This document shows, piece by piece, positions 7,358-14,298 of a DNA stretch of 19,032 nt; the stretch's first letter is position 1; each line of letters begins with the position of its first letter. The stretch covers positions 1 through 19,032 of the forward strand of contig MNEW01000032.1 in assembly GCA_001917895.1 (NCBI GenBank), read 5' to 3'. Made by a program: the position numbers and the translations under genes. Under the pieces are notes generated by a model, which saw nothing but the letters and a program-made list of their open reading frames with translations, was not told where the DNA came from and ran no database searches. The DNA is from Actinobacteria bacterium 13_1_40CM_66_12. GTDB lineage: Bacteria > Chloroflexota > Dormibacteria > Dormibacterales > Dormibacteraceae.

Positions 7358-7442
7358 GGGTCGGCTGGGCATTGGTGAGCCTAACGGTCTGTAAAATCGC
7401 CTCCGAAAGGATGTGGCAGTTCGAGTCTGCCCCGGCCCACCA
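7358..7442 (+). tRNA. tRNA-Tyr (anticodon GTA), CCA encoded
   Basis: A full class II cloverleaf can be folded by eye. The acceptor stem is GGGTCGG (7358-7364) with CCGGCCC (7432-7438), one G-T pair. The D arm is 7367-7382 with GG in the loop. The anticodon arm is 7384-7400 with loop CTGTAAA and anticodon GTA at 7391-7393. A long variable arm (7401-7414, TCC-GAAA-GGA) follows, as expected for bacterial tRNA-Tyr. The T arm is GGCAG-TTCGAGT-CTGCC (7415-7431), then discriminator A7439 and CCA 7440-7442. Oddities: position 8 reads C rather than the conserved T, and the first anticodon-stem pair is A-C. It lies between two minus-strand genes and is transcribed on the plus strand. Confidence 0.92.
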
Positions 7443-7470
7443 TCCGAACCCTTTTCGAGTGTTTTAGCCC

Positions 7471-10011
7471 CTAGTTTCGCCGGTGGGCGACTATGCCTTG
7501 AAGCCAACCGGTCAGCTCCGCTCCCGCCATCGAATTGCGCTGAAAGATGGCGGCCACCTGGCCGTTGAGGGCTCTCTTGTCATCCTCGGTGAGGGTTTTC
7601 GCGGTCAACACCATGATCGGTATCGAGCGCGTCGCTTCCTCGCCTCGAAGCGCCTCGACCACGTCGAATCCGCTGAGGCCGGGCATCATCAGGTCGAGCA
7701 GGATCAGGCTGGGCATCTCAGACCTGGCCATGTCGATTCCTTCCTGCCCGCTGCCTGCCTTCAGGACCCCAAAGCCCGCCGGTTTGAGGAGGGCTTCTAG
7801 CATGTCCAGGTTCGCCTTCTCGTCGTCCACGACCAGCACCTGGACCGGTTCGCTCTTCACCTTGGTCGTGAACGTGTACCGGCTCAACCGTGACAACAAC
7901 GCCTTTCCGTCCACGGGCTTGACGAAGTAGTCGAACGCGCCGAGGGCACGGCCGAGCAGCGGTTTGTCGACCACCGAGACCACGACCACCGGGATGTCCC
8001 GCGTGGCTGGGTCGGCTTTGAGTCGGCTCATAACCTCCCAGCCATCGACCTCAGGCAGGAGGATGTCGAGCGTGATCGCCACCGGCTTCAACTCGCCGGC
8101 CATGCTCAGGGCTTCAGAGCCGGTACGCGCGACCTCGGTCCTGAATCCGCCGGCTTCCAGGTGCCGCGACAGAATCTCCGCCGCCTGGGGATTGTCATCG
8201 ACCACCAGGACCAGCGGCCGATCCAGGTCGATCGATGCGACGTGCAACGGGGCGACCGAAGCCGGCGCTCGAGACACCCGAGGCGCTGGTGTCTGCAACG
8301 GTAAACGCAGGGTGAAGGTGCTTCCCTTTCCCAGCTCGCTCTCCACGATCACCTGGCCGCCATGCAGTTCCGCAAAACGTTTAGTCAAGGCGAGGCCCAG
8401 ACCGGTTCCTTCCTGCTGCCGTCCCGGGCCGGCATCCAGCTGCTGGAACTCAGCGAAGAGGCGGCCCAGGTCTTCCTTCGCAATCCCGATGCCGCTGTCG
8501 CTGACGGCAATCTCCACCCACGACTCGAGCCGGCGGACTCGAATGTCTATGCGGCCGCCGCTGGGCGTGAACTTGATCGCGTTGGAGACTAGGTTCAAGA
8601 GCATCTGTTTCACCTTCGCCGAGTCGGCGATCAGGCTGAGCTCGCGAGATGACTCGGTGTTCAGGACTATCGCCTTGCTCCTGGCCAGAGGTTCGATGCT
8701 CGCCCGAACCTCCTGGACCAACTCTCCGAGCTCAACCGATTGAAGGTGCAGCTCCATCTGTCCGGCTTCCACTTTCGAGAGGTCGAGGATGTCGTTGATG
8801 AGCTGTAGCAGATGTTGGCCGCTGCTATGGATTTGATCCAGAAATCGGCGGCGCGTCCCCTTGTCGAACTTGTCGCTCGTGTCGTCGCTGAGCAGCTCCG
8901 AGAAGCCGAGGATCGCGTTGAGCGGGGTCCTCAACTCGTGGCTCATGCTGGCGAGGAACTGACTCTTGGCCTTATTGGCTCGTTCGGCCTCCGCCTGTGC
9001 CTGCAGCAATGCTTCCTGAACGATCCGGGCCTCGGTGATGTCTTCGGAGATCCCCAGTAAGAAGGACGGCTCGCCGGCTGCATCCAGGATGGGAATCTTT
9101 TGCGTATGCAGCGTTCGTGCGCCTTTGTTCCTGGTCTGGATGGTCTCCTCCGGGATGTCGACAAGCCGCCGATTGCGCAGCGTCGCTCTGTCCGCCGCGA
9201 CAAAGAGCTCCGCCTGGTCGGCGGGGAAAAAGTCGAAATCGTTCTTGCCCATCAGCTCATCGCGTGAAAAACCGAGCAGCTCCTCGCCCGCGTGATTGAT
9301 GCGTACGAATCTGAGTTCCTTGGCGTCCTTGACGAAAATCATGTTCGGGATGTTTTCGATCATCGAGTCGAGGAATTGGCTGGTCGCGCTCAATTCCCTC
9401 GTGCGCTCCGCCACATTGGTTTCGAGCTCGCTCGCGGTCATCCTCTGTTCGCGCATGAGCTGCGCGATTGCGATCGCGCGCGCGGCTCGCGTCGCCAAGC
9501 TCTCCAGAAGCTTGAGGTCGTCCTCACCAAGGGGAGCGCTTCCCTCCATGCGATTGAGGTTGAGCCCACCCACGACTCTGTCGCCGGCGACCATCGGGAT
9601 CATCGCCGCCTGCCGTATGCGCCACTTCGAAATGTGACGTGCCTGATGCGGAGCCATGTTCGCGGGCAGGTGATCGGGATCGATGTCGATGACAACCGGC
9701 CGCCTCTCGGTGAGGACTGTTTTCCATGGCCCCGCGGCGTCGAGTTCCATCGGTACGCCGAGGCGCTGGGCTGCGTCTTGCAGCACTGCCGGATCCGGGT
9801 GAAATGCGGCTACCGGCTCGATTTGCCGGCCATCACGCGAGAGCAAAACCACCGAGCAGAAATCCCCGGTCGTGCGCGATATTTGCTCGGCGACGATGGC
9901 CAGCAGGGCCTCCATGTCTGGAACCGCATCGCTGAACGCGGCCGATGCGGCCGCGATCGCAGCCAGGCGGCCGGCGTCGTCGATCTGGCCCTCTGGCTCG
10001 CCACTTGACAC
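7471..10011 (-). CDS. Hybrid sensor histidine kinase (GAF-PAS-HisKA-HATPase-REC-REC)
   Basis: An 846-residue soluble protein with no membrane segment. Domains in order: GAF (about 30-185), a short helical linker, PAS (about 212-325, ending GISEDITEAR), a coiled stretch (about 329-355), HisKA with His358 in SHELRTPLNAILGF, and HATPase_c with the N box NLVSNAIKF (Asn477), G1 DSGIGI (505-510) and G2 GTGLGL (535-540). Two receiver domains follow: REC1 (about 599-710; phosphoacceptor Asp649, acidic pair DD 605-606, Lys698) and REC2 (about 724-842; Asp773, DD 729-730, Lys805). It would sense a cytoplasmic signal through GAF/PAS and autophosphorylate, passing phosphate within the protein. There is no HPt or DNA-binding output, so its partner lies elsewhere. 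The start is GTG at 10011 without a clear ribosome site. REC2 has ALNGQVAAIFQRNSM near its end, a form common in such hybrids. Confidence 0.9.
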   Translation of the reverse strand: MSSGEPEGQIDDAGRLAAIAAASAAFSDAVPDMEALLAIVAEQISRTTGDFCSVVLLSRDGRQIEPVAAFHPDPAVLQDAAQRLGVPMELDAAGPWKTVLTERRPVVIDIDPDHLPANMAPHQARHISKWRIRQAAMIPMVAGDRVVGGLNLNRMEGSAPLGEDDLKLLESLATRAARAIAIAQLMREQRMTASELETNVAERTRELSATSQFLDSMIENIPNMIFVKDAKELRFVRINHAGEELLGFSRDELMGKNDFDFFPADQAELFVAADRATLRNRRLVDIPEETIQTRNKGARTLHTQKIPILDAAGEPSFLLGISEDITEARIVQEALLQAQAEAERANKAKSQFLASMSHELRTPLNAILGFSELLSDDTSDKFDKGTRRRFLDQIHSSGQHLLQLINDILDLSKVEAGQMELHLQSVELGELVQEVRASIEPLARSKAIVLNTESSRELSLIADSAKVKQMLLNLVSNAIKFTPSGGRIDIRVRRLESWVEIAVSDSGIGIAKEDLGRLFAEFQQLDAGPGRQQEGTGLGLALTKRFAELHGGQVIVESELGKGSTFTLRLPLQTPAPRVSRAPASVAPLHVASIDLDRPLVLVVDDNPQAAEILSRHLEAGGFRTEVARTGSEALSMAGELKPVAITLDILLPEVDGWEVMSRLKADPATRDIPVVVVSVVDKPLLGRALGAFDYFVKPVDGKALLSRLSRYTFTTKVKSEPVQVLVVDDEKANLDMLEALLKPAGFGVLKAGSGQEGIDMARSEMPSLILLDLMMPGLSGFDVVEALRGEEATRSIPIMVLTAKTLTEDDKRALNGQVAAIFQRNSMAGAELTGWLQGIVAHRRN

Positions 10012-10104
10012 GACGCAAACTGTATTCCCACGTGCTTGGCGAAATGCTTCGTTAAGTCAAGAGTTCGCACGGCCCATCAGCACCGCTTATCGAGTGTTCC
10101 AGCC

Positions 10105-10321
10105 TCACATTTCAGGACGGAGCGTGAAACCGGTCCCCTTCTTGTCCAGCTCGGTCCCGACACCCCCCCAGGGCCACCTCGACCAGGCCATCGCCGAAGA
10201 CGTAGAGAGCAAAGAATCCTGGACTGCCCTTTTGCAGGAGCTGTTTGAAGCGATATGTGTACAAAGTCGGGGTGAATTCTGGGACAAACACGTGAAAAGA
10301 GATGGCGCTCACGCCAATCAC
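10105..10321 (-). pseudogene. Possible small gene broken by a frameshift at a run of seven G
   Basis: On the minus strand, a frame from GTG at 10321 reads VIGVSAISFHVFVPEF and later GFFALYVFGDGLVEVALGG. At the run of seven C on the plus strand (10163-10169) it moves into Arg/His-rich nonsense. Removing one G from the run would continue it as VGTELDKKGTGFTLRPEM and stop at 10105, giving about 72 residues. The second part has strongly GC-rich third positions, as a real gene here would. I do not recognise the family. It could be a decayed gene, a sequencing error in the homopolymer, or chance. An antisense plus-strand frame through the same bases ends at 10330 and is also open, which lowers confidence. 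Confidence 0.28.
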
Positions 10322-10338
10322 GTAGACTGATAAACCTC

Positions 10339-10355
10339 GGCCGGCTTTGCCGGCC
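10339..10355 (+). other. Strong hairpin in the helicase leader
   Basis: GGCCGGC-TTT-GCCGGCC forms a perfect 7-bp GC stem with a 3-base loop, about 90 bases before the helicase start. No T-tract follows on either strand, so it is not a standard intrinsic terminator. It may be a leader structure of the helicase mRNA. Confidence 0.5.
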
Positions 10356-10430
10356 CGCTCGCTCGGGTCCTCTCTCCCGTCATTTGGACGGTGTCCTGAT
10401 CGCCGCGCCAATACGACCCTGGAGAGGATC

Positions 10431-10435
10431 AGGAG
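10431..10435 (+). promoter_or_regulatory. Ribosome binding site that fixes the TTG start of the RNA helicase
   Basis: AGGAG at 10431-10435 is 7 bases before TTG 10443. This is ideal spacing and the reason the TTG is preferred over in-frame starts further upstream, whose translation crosses the leader hairpin. Confidence 0.75.
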
Positions 10436-10442
10436 AAAAACG

Positions 10443-11678
10443 TTGCAGTCATTCGCAGACGCGGGCGTGCGCCCGCATACACTCGCGGCCCTGGCCGCCC
10501 TCGGCATCACCGAACCGGTTCCGGTTCAAGCGCAAGCCATCCCCCTCATCATTCAAGGACGGGACGTCGTCATCGAGGCGCCGACCGGGTCGGGAAAGAC
10601 GCTAGCGTTCCTCATCCCGATGATCGAGAAGCTGCCCCGGCGTGGCGCCGGACCAAGGGCTCTCATCGTCACACCGACCCGAGAGCTCGCACTGCAGGTG
10701 GAGAAGGTGCTCCGTTCGCTGGCCACCGATCTGCGCTCGGCCGTGCTCTATGGCGGCGTCGGCTATGCCACCCAGCGGGTCGCCCTGAAGAGCGGAGTCG
10801 ACGTCGTCGTCGGGACGCCGGGCCGGATCCTCGACCTGGTCACGCAGGGCAAGGTCTCATTGTCCCGGGTCGAGTACCTGGTGCTCGACGAGGCGGACGA
10901 GATGCTCGACGCGGGTTTCGCGCCGGCGGTCGAGAAGCTTCTCGGCCTCACCTACGAGCCGCAGACGGTGCTCGCGTCGGCGACGATGCCGGCGTGGGTG
11001 ACCCGGATGATCGACAAGCACACCCGCGACCACGCTGAGGTTCGCGTTGAAACCGAGAAGGAAGCGGACCTCGAGCACGGACTTCTAAGGGTGCACCGTG
11101 ACCTCAAGCTGCAGACACTCAGCCGCGTGCTGAAGCGCCACGGCGGCTCGGCGATCGTGTTCGGACGCACCAAGCACGGCGTGTCGAAGCTCAACGGACA
11201 TTTACGCCAGCTCGGCCACAACTCGGTCGAGCTCCAGGGCAACCTGTCGCAGGCCATTCGCGACCGCGCCATGGCTTCGTTCCGCGAAGGCCGGAGCCAG
11301 GTTCTCGTCGCTACCAACGTGGCCGCGCGCGGCATCGATGTCGCCGACGTCGGCCTGGTCGTCAACTTCGACATGCCCGATTCGGCGCAGTGGCTCACCC
11401 ACCGGGTCGGTCGCACGGCCCGTATGGGCGTCGCGGGACGAGCGCTGACCTTCGTCACCCCCGAGGACGAGCTCGCCTGGGTCAAGCTCAGCCGCCAGGG
11501 CGCTCCCGACATTCGAGAGCTGGACGCGAAGCGCTTCCTCGACGACGGCAGCTGGCAGTACCAAGAGCACCGGCCGGCATATTCGTCGCGGCCGGCCCAG
11601 CCGCGTCCTGTTAACGCAAGAAGCCGCGGGAACAATCGCGGCCGGCGATGGCCTTCTCGAAGCGTCGCTGCCAGGTAA
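10443..11678 (+). CDS. DEAD-box ATP-dependent RNA helicase
   Basis: A 411-residue protein with all core motifs: Q motif (EPVPVQAQAIP, Gln29), I APTGSGKT (46-53), Ia PTRELALQ (78-85), Ib TPGR (125-128), II DEAD (149-152), III SAT (179-181), IV IVFGRTK (238-244), V VATNVAARGID (289-299) and VI HRVGRTAR (320-327). These helicases unwind short RNA duplexes and remodel RNPs in ribosome assembly, mRNA decay or cold adaptation. The C-terminal tail (about 375-411) is rich in Arg, Ser, Pro and Asn and probably binds RNA. The TTG start is set by a strong AGGAG. A 5' leader with a GC-rich hairpin precedes it; leaders of this kind often control RNA helicases, but nothing specific is recognised. It is divergent from the kinase gene. 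Confidence 0.93.
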   Translation: MQSFADAGVRPHTLAALAALGITEPVPVQAQAIPLIIQGRDVVIEAPTGSGKTLAFLIPMIEKLPRRGAGPRALIVTPTRELALQVEKVLRSLATDLRSAVLYGGVGYATQRVALKSGVDVVVGTPGRILDLVTQGKVSLSRVEYLVLDEADEMLDAGFAPAVEKLLGLTYEPQTVLASATMPAWVTRMIDKHTRDHAEVRVETEKEADLEHGLLRVHRDLKLQTLSRVLKRHGGSAIVFGRTKHGVSKLNGHLRQLGHNSVELQGNLSQAIRDRAMASFREGRSQVLVATNVAARGIDVADVGLVVNFDMPDSAQWLTHRVGRTARMGVAGRALTFVTPEDELAWVKLSRQGAPDIRELDAKRFLDDGSWQYQEHRPAYSSRPAQPRPVNARSRGNNRGRRWPSRSVAAR

Positions 11679-11781
11679 GTGCCCTAGACTCTTCTCAACC
11701 CGACACAACCCGACAGGCTGGCGTTTCCTCCCGTGAACCTGCCGATCCCTTAACCAAAGAAGGAGATAGGAAGTTTCGCGC

Positions 11782-12099
11782 ATGGAAGCCAATCACATCG
11801 CTCTGCTGGTCGATGACGAGCCCGCCTCGCGCTCAGAACATCAAGTGCGTCTCGAGGGTCAGGGATACACCGTGTTCGTGGCCCTCAATCAGGCCGACGC
11901 CTTGAGCCGGGCCAAACAGACCGCGCCGAAGATCATCTTCGCCCACCTCGGAGCGTCGGGTCTCGGCAACCTCGCCTTGATCCAGGCTCTTCGGTCCGAT
12001 GACACGTGCCGGCACATCCCCGTCGTCGTCGTCAGCGACCCGCCGGCGGTCGCCCCGAAACCTTCGAAGCTCCGCGCCGTCCAGCACGACAGCTGGTAG
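11782..12099 (+). CDS. Stand-alone pseudo-receiver (response-regulator-like) protein
   Basis: A 105-residue single-domain protein with the receiver fold pattern. The beta1 strand ends in the acidic pair Asp11-Asp12 (ALLVDDEPAS). SEHQVRLEGQGYTVFVAL (18-35) is helix 1 and strand 2, and IPVVVVS is strand 4. The strand 3 end reads IIFAHLGASG, where canonical receivers have LLLDLMMPG, so His55 occupies the place of the phosphorylatable Asp. The chain ends soon after strand 4 (SDPPAVAPKPSK...), so strand 5 with the conserved Lys is missing or replaced. It is therefore unlikely to be activated by phosphorylation and may act as a protein-interaction module. The ATG at 11782 has AGGAAG about 8 bases upstream. 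It sits 103 bases after the helicase. Confidence 0.78.
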   Translation: MEANHIALLVDDEPASRSEHQVRLEGQGYTVFVALNQADALSRAKQTAPKIIFAHLGASGLGNLALIQALRSDDTCRHIPVVVVSDPPAVAPKPSKLRAVQHDSW

Positions 12100-12145
12100 A
12101 CAGCCAAATTTCGCCAAGGGCGGCTAGGATACCCGCGGGACGGGA

Positions 12146-12169
12146 CCCCGACCACATCGGAAGTCGGGG
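12146..12169 (+). other. Leader hairpin before the permease gene
   Basis: CCCCGAC (12146-12152) pairs with GTCGGGG (12163-12169) around a 10-base loop, in the 94-base gap before the permease. TAGGAT at 12125-12130 may be a -10 box, which would place the hairpin early in the leader; no -35 at standard spacing is seen. It resembles no riboswitch I can name. Confidence 0.4.
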
Positions 12170-12193
12170 CGCATACAAAAGGGGGTAGGCGCC

Positions 12194-13507
12194 ATGGCTG
12201 TGGCATCTGCTGCGCGGGAGCGCGACATCGTCTATCCGGAGGAGCGGCTGCCATGGCCGCAGACCATCCTCCTAGGGGTTCAGCACGTGATGGCGATGTT
12301 CGGCGCCACGGTACTGGTCCCGCTGATCCTCGGTTTCAACCCGAACACCGTGATTTTCTTCAGCGGCATCGGGACGCTCATCTTCCTCATCGTCACCGGC
12401 CGCAAGGTACCCAGCTACCTCGGCTCGTCTTTCTCGTTCATCGGTGCGGTGCTCGCGATCCAGGGCGGGCCCGGCCAGCACCAGGGATTGGCGTTCGCCG
12501 GGATCCTGGTCGCCGGCGTCATCTACTTTCTGATCGGAGTCGTCGTCCACTTCGCCGGCATCAACGTCATCCGATTCCTGATGCCGCCGGTGGTGACCGG
12601 CACGGTCGTGGCCGTAATCGGGATCGCGCTGGCCGGCGTTGCCGTCACCAACTTCCAGAAGGAGCTGGTCACCGGCACCATCACCTTCCTCGCCGCGGCC
12701 ATCGCCTCCGTGTACCTGCGCGGTTTTCCACGCTTGCTTCCAGTCCTCATCGGTGTCGTGGTCGGATATCTGGTCGCGGGGCTGGACCAGGCCGCCGGCG
12801 GCGCATGCGCCTCGGCCGCCGCGGGCTGCCACGTCAACACCTCCGGAATCGGCAGCGCCGACTGGCTCGGATACCCAAAGCTCACCTTCCCTGATTTCAG
12901 CGACCCGGTCCGGGCCTTCAGCCTGTTCTGGTTCATCCCCATCGTCCTGGTGGCCGAGAACACAGGCCACGTCTTCGCGATCGGCGGGATCATGAAGCGC
13001 GATCTGTCCGGCTACCTCGGCCGCACCTTCATGGGCGACGGCCTCGCCACGATCGTGAGCTCGATTTTCGGCGGCACCGGCGAAACGACTTACGCCGAGA
13101 ACATCGGAGTCATGGGCATCACGCGCGTCTTCTCGATCTGGGTCTTCATCGTCGCCGCCATCACCGCCGTCCTGCTCGGATTCATCCCCAAGTTCGGGGC
13201 CCTGGTTCTCAGCATCCCGATCAGCGTCCTGGGTGGGATCGAGCTCTACCTGTTTGGCCTGATCGCGGTGATCGGCGCCAAGATCTGGGTCGACGCCCGT
13301 GTCGACTTCTCCAAGCGGGCCAACCTCGCCGTCGCGGCCATTCCGCTCATCCTCGCCGCCGGCGGAGCGGACCTCAAGATCGGCTCATTCGAGATCAACA
13401 ACCTGGGCATCGGGGCGCTGGGCGCGATCGTCCTCTACCAGATTCTGCGGCCGGGCCACGTGCGCGACACCGAGGCGGAGCCGGCTGAGGTGGTCGCGCC
13501 AACCTGA
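12194..13507 (+). CDS. NCS2-family nucleobase permease, uracil permease (UraA)-like
   Basis: A 437-residue polytopic membrane protein with about 14 hydrophobic segments. VLVAENTGHVFAIGGIMKRDL (Glu255, His259) aligns with the UraA segment carrying the uracil-binding Glu and His. TTYAENIGVMGITR contains the NCS2 signature [Q/E/P]-N-x-G-x4-T with Glu302, the form seen in uracil carriers, whereas xanthine/urate carriers usually have Gln. The N-terminus WPQTILLGVQHVMAMFGATVLVPL is also typical. It would be a proton symporter for uracil or a similar base in the inner membrane. A Cys/Ala/Gly-rich insertion (about 199-216) separates two helices. ATG at 12194 has AGGGGG 8 bases upstream. It is the first gene of a long operon, and its stop overlaps the apparent CTG start of PPK2. 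Confidence 0.88.
   Translation: MAVASAARERDIVYPEERLPWPQTILLGVQHVMAMFGATVLVPLILGFNPNTVIFFSGIGTLIFLIVTGRKVPSYLGSSFSFIGAVLAIQGGPGQHQGLAFAGILVAGVIYFLIGVVVHFAGINVIRFLMPPVVTGTVVAVIGIALAGVAVTNFQKELVTGTITFLAAAIASVYLRGFPRLLPVLIGVVVGYLVAGLDQAAGGACASAAAGCHVNTSGIGSADWLGYPKLTFPDFSDPVRAFSLFWFIPIVLVAENTGHVFAIGGIMKRDLSGYLGRTFMGDGLATIVSSIFGGTGETTYAENIGVMGITRVFSIWVFIVAAITAVLLGFIPKFGALVLSIPISVLGGIELYLFGLIAVIGAKIWVDARVDFSKRANLAVAAIPLILAAGGADLKIGSFEINNLGIGALGAIVLYQILRPGHVRDTEAEPAEVVAPT
13487..13493 (+). promoter_or_regulatory. Shine-Dalgarno-like site supporting the CTG start of PPK2
   Basis: GAGGTGG lies inside the end of the permease gene, 10 bases before CTG 13504. It is the only purine-rich site near the point where PPK2 homology begins, and the CTGA overlap would allow translational coupling to the permease. 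Confidence 0.5.
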
Positions 13508-14298
13508 AGTCACCGAAGCAGCTGACGAAAAAGGACTACGAGAAAGAGCTCAGGCGCCTCCAGGTCGAGCTCGTACAGCTCGAGGAATGGATCCGCCATC
13601 GAAATCTGCGCGTGGTGGTCATCTTCGAAGGCCGCGACACCGCCGGCAAGGGCGGCGTCATCAAGCGGATCATGGCGCTGCTGAACCCGCGCTTCTGCCG
13701 CGTGGTCGCGCTGCCCGCGCCGACCGAAAGGGAGCGCACGCAGTGGTATTTCCAGCGCTACGTGGAGCACCTTCCCTCAGCAGGCGAGATGGTCCTGTTC
13801 GACAGAAGCTGGTACAACCGCGCGGGTGTGGAGCATGTCATGGGCTTCTGCACGGACGCCGAGTACGAAGAGTTCATGCGCACGTGTCCAGAGTTCGAGC
13901 GAATGCTGGTGCGCTCCGGGATCGTCCTGATCAAGTACTGGCTGTCGGTCAGCGACGAGGAGCAGGAGCGCCGGTTCCTCGGCCGGATCAACGATCCCAG
14001 CAAGCGGTGGAAGCTGAGCCCGATGGACCTGCAGGCTCGCGCCCGGTGGGTCGACTATTCCGAGGCGAAGGATCGGATGTTCGCGAGCTGTGACATCAAA
14101 GAGGCGCCGTGGCACGTCGTCGAGACCGACAACAAGCGCGCGGCGCATCTCAACCTGATCACGCATTTTCTCAAGCTCATCCCACATCAAGAGGTTCCAC
14201 ACGAGGACATCAGGCTACCGCCGCGGCAAAAGCGCAGGTACAACCGACCACCGAGGAGTGGCCAGCGAATGGTGCCGGTCAGGTATGAGGTGATTTGA
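13504..14298 (+). CDS. Polyphosphate kinase 2, class I-like (apparent CTG start)
   Basis: A 264-residue protein. KKDYEKELRRLQVELVQLEEW (residues 9-29) is the typical N-terminal helix of PPK2. EGRDTAGKGGVIKRI is the Walker A motif (Lys49), and DRSWYNRAGVE (100-110) the Walker B region. KRWKLSPMDLQARARWVDYSEAKDRMF and APWHVVETDNKRAAHLN are the lid and C-terminal signatures (PF03976). PPK2 moves phosphate between polyphosphate and nucleoside di- or monophosphates in the cytoplasm. Homology runs well upstream of the first GTG (13612), and no ATG, GTG or TTG exists between the in-frame stop at 13486 and that GTG. The start is therefore taken as CTG 13504, which overlaps the permease stop as CTGA and has GAGGTGG 10 bases upstream. 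The next gene starts immediately after its stop. Confidence 0.88.
   Translation: MKSPKQLTKKDYEKELRRLQVELVQLEEWIRHRNLRVVVIFEGRDTAGKGGVIKRIMALLNPRFCRVVALPAPTERERTQWYFQRYVEHLPSAGEMVLFDRSWYNRAGVEHVMGFCTDAEYEEFMRTCPEFERMLVRSGIVLIKYWLSVSDEEQERRFLGRINDPSKRWKLSPMDLQARARWVDYSEAKDRMFASCDIKEAPWHVVETDNKRAAHLNLITHFLKLIPHQEVPHEDIRLPPRQKRRYNRPPRSGQRMVPVRYEVI

Larger units (their letters stand above)
10012..10442. other. Intergenic stretch between divergent kinase and helicase genes
   Basis: This 431-base stretch is less GC-rich than its surroundings. It must hold the control regions of the kinase (minus) and the RNA helicase (plus). An isolated TTGACT on the minus strand (10055-10060) could be a -35, but no -10 stands at the right distance. 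It also contains a possible frameshifted minus-strand small gene (10105-10321), a strong hairpin (10339-10355) and the helicase ribosome site (10431-10435). Confidence 0.6.

Noticed and set aside
9292..10008. 238-codon plus-strand frame opposite the kinase N-terminus
   Set aside because: Antisense to a well-conserved GAF-PAS region; composition is that of shadow translation in a GC-rich gene.
10112..10510. 132-codon minus-strand frame starting inside the helicase gene
   Set aside because: Its first half is antisense to the helicase start and the leader hairpin; only the segment from about 10321 downward is considered, as a possible broken gene.
12272..12970. 232-codon minus-strand frame opposite the permease
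   Set aside because: Asp/Glu/His-rich shadow of hydrophobic codons in the permease.
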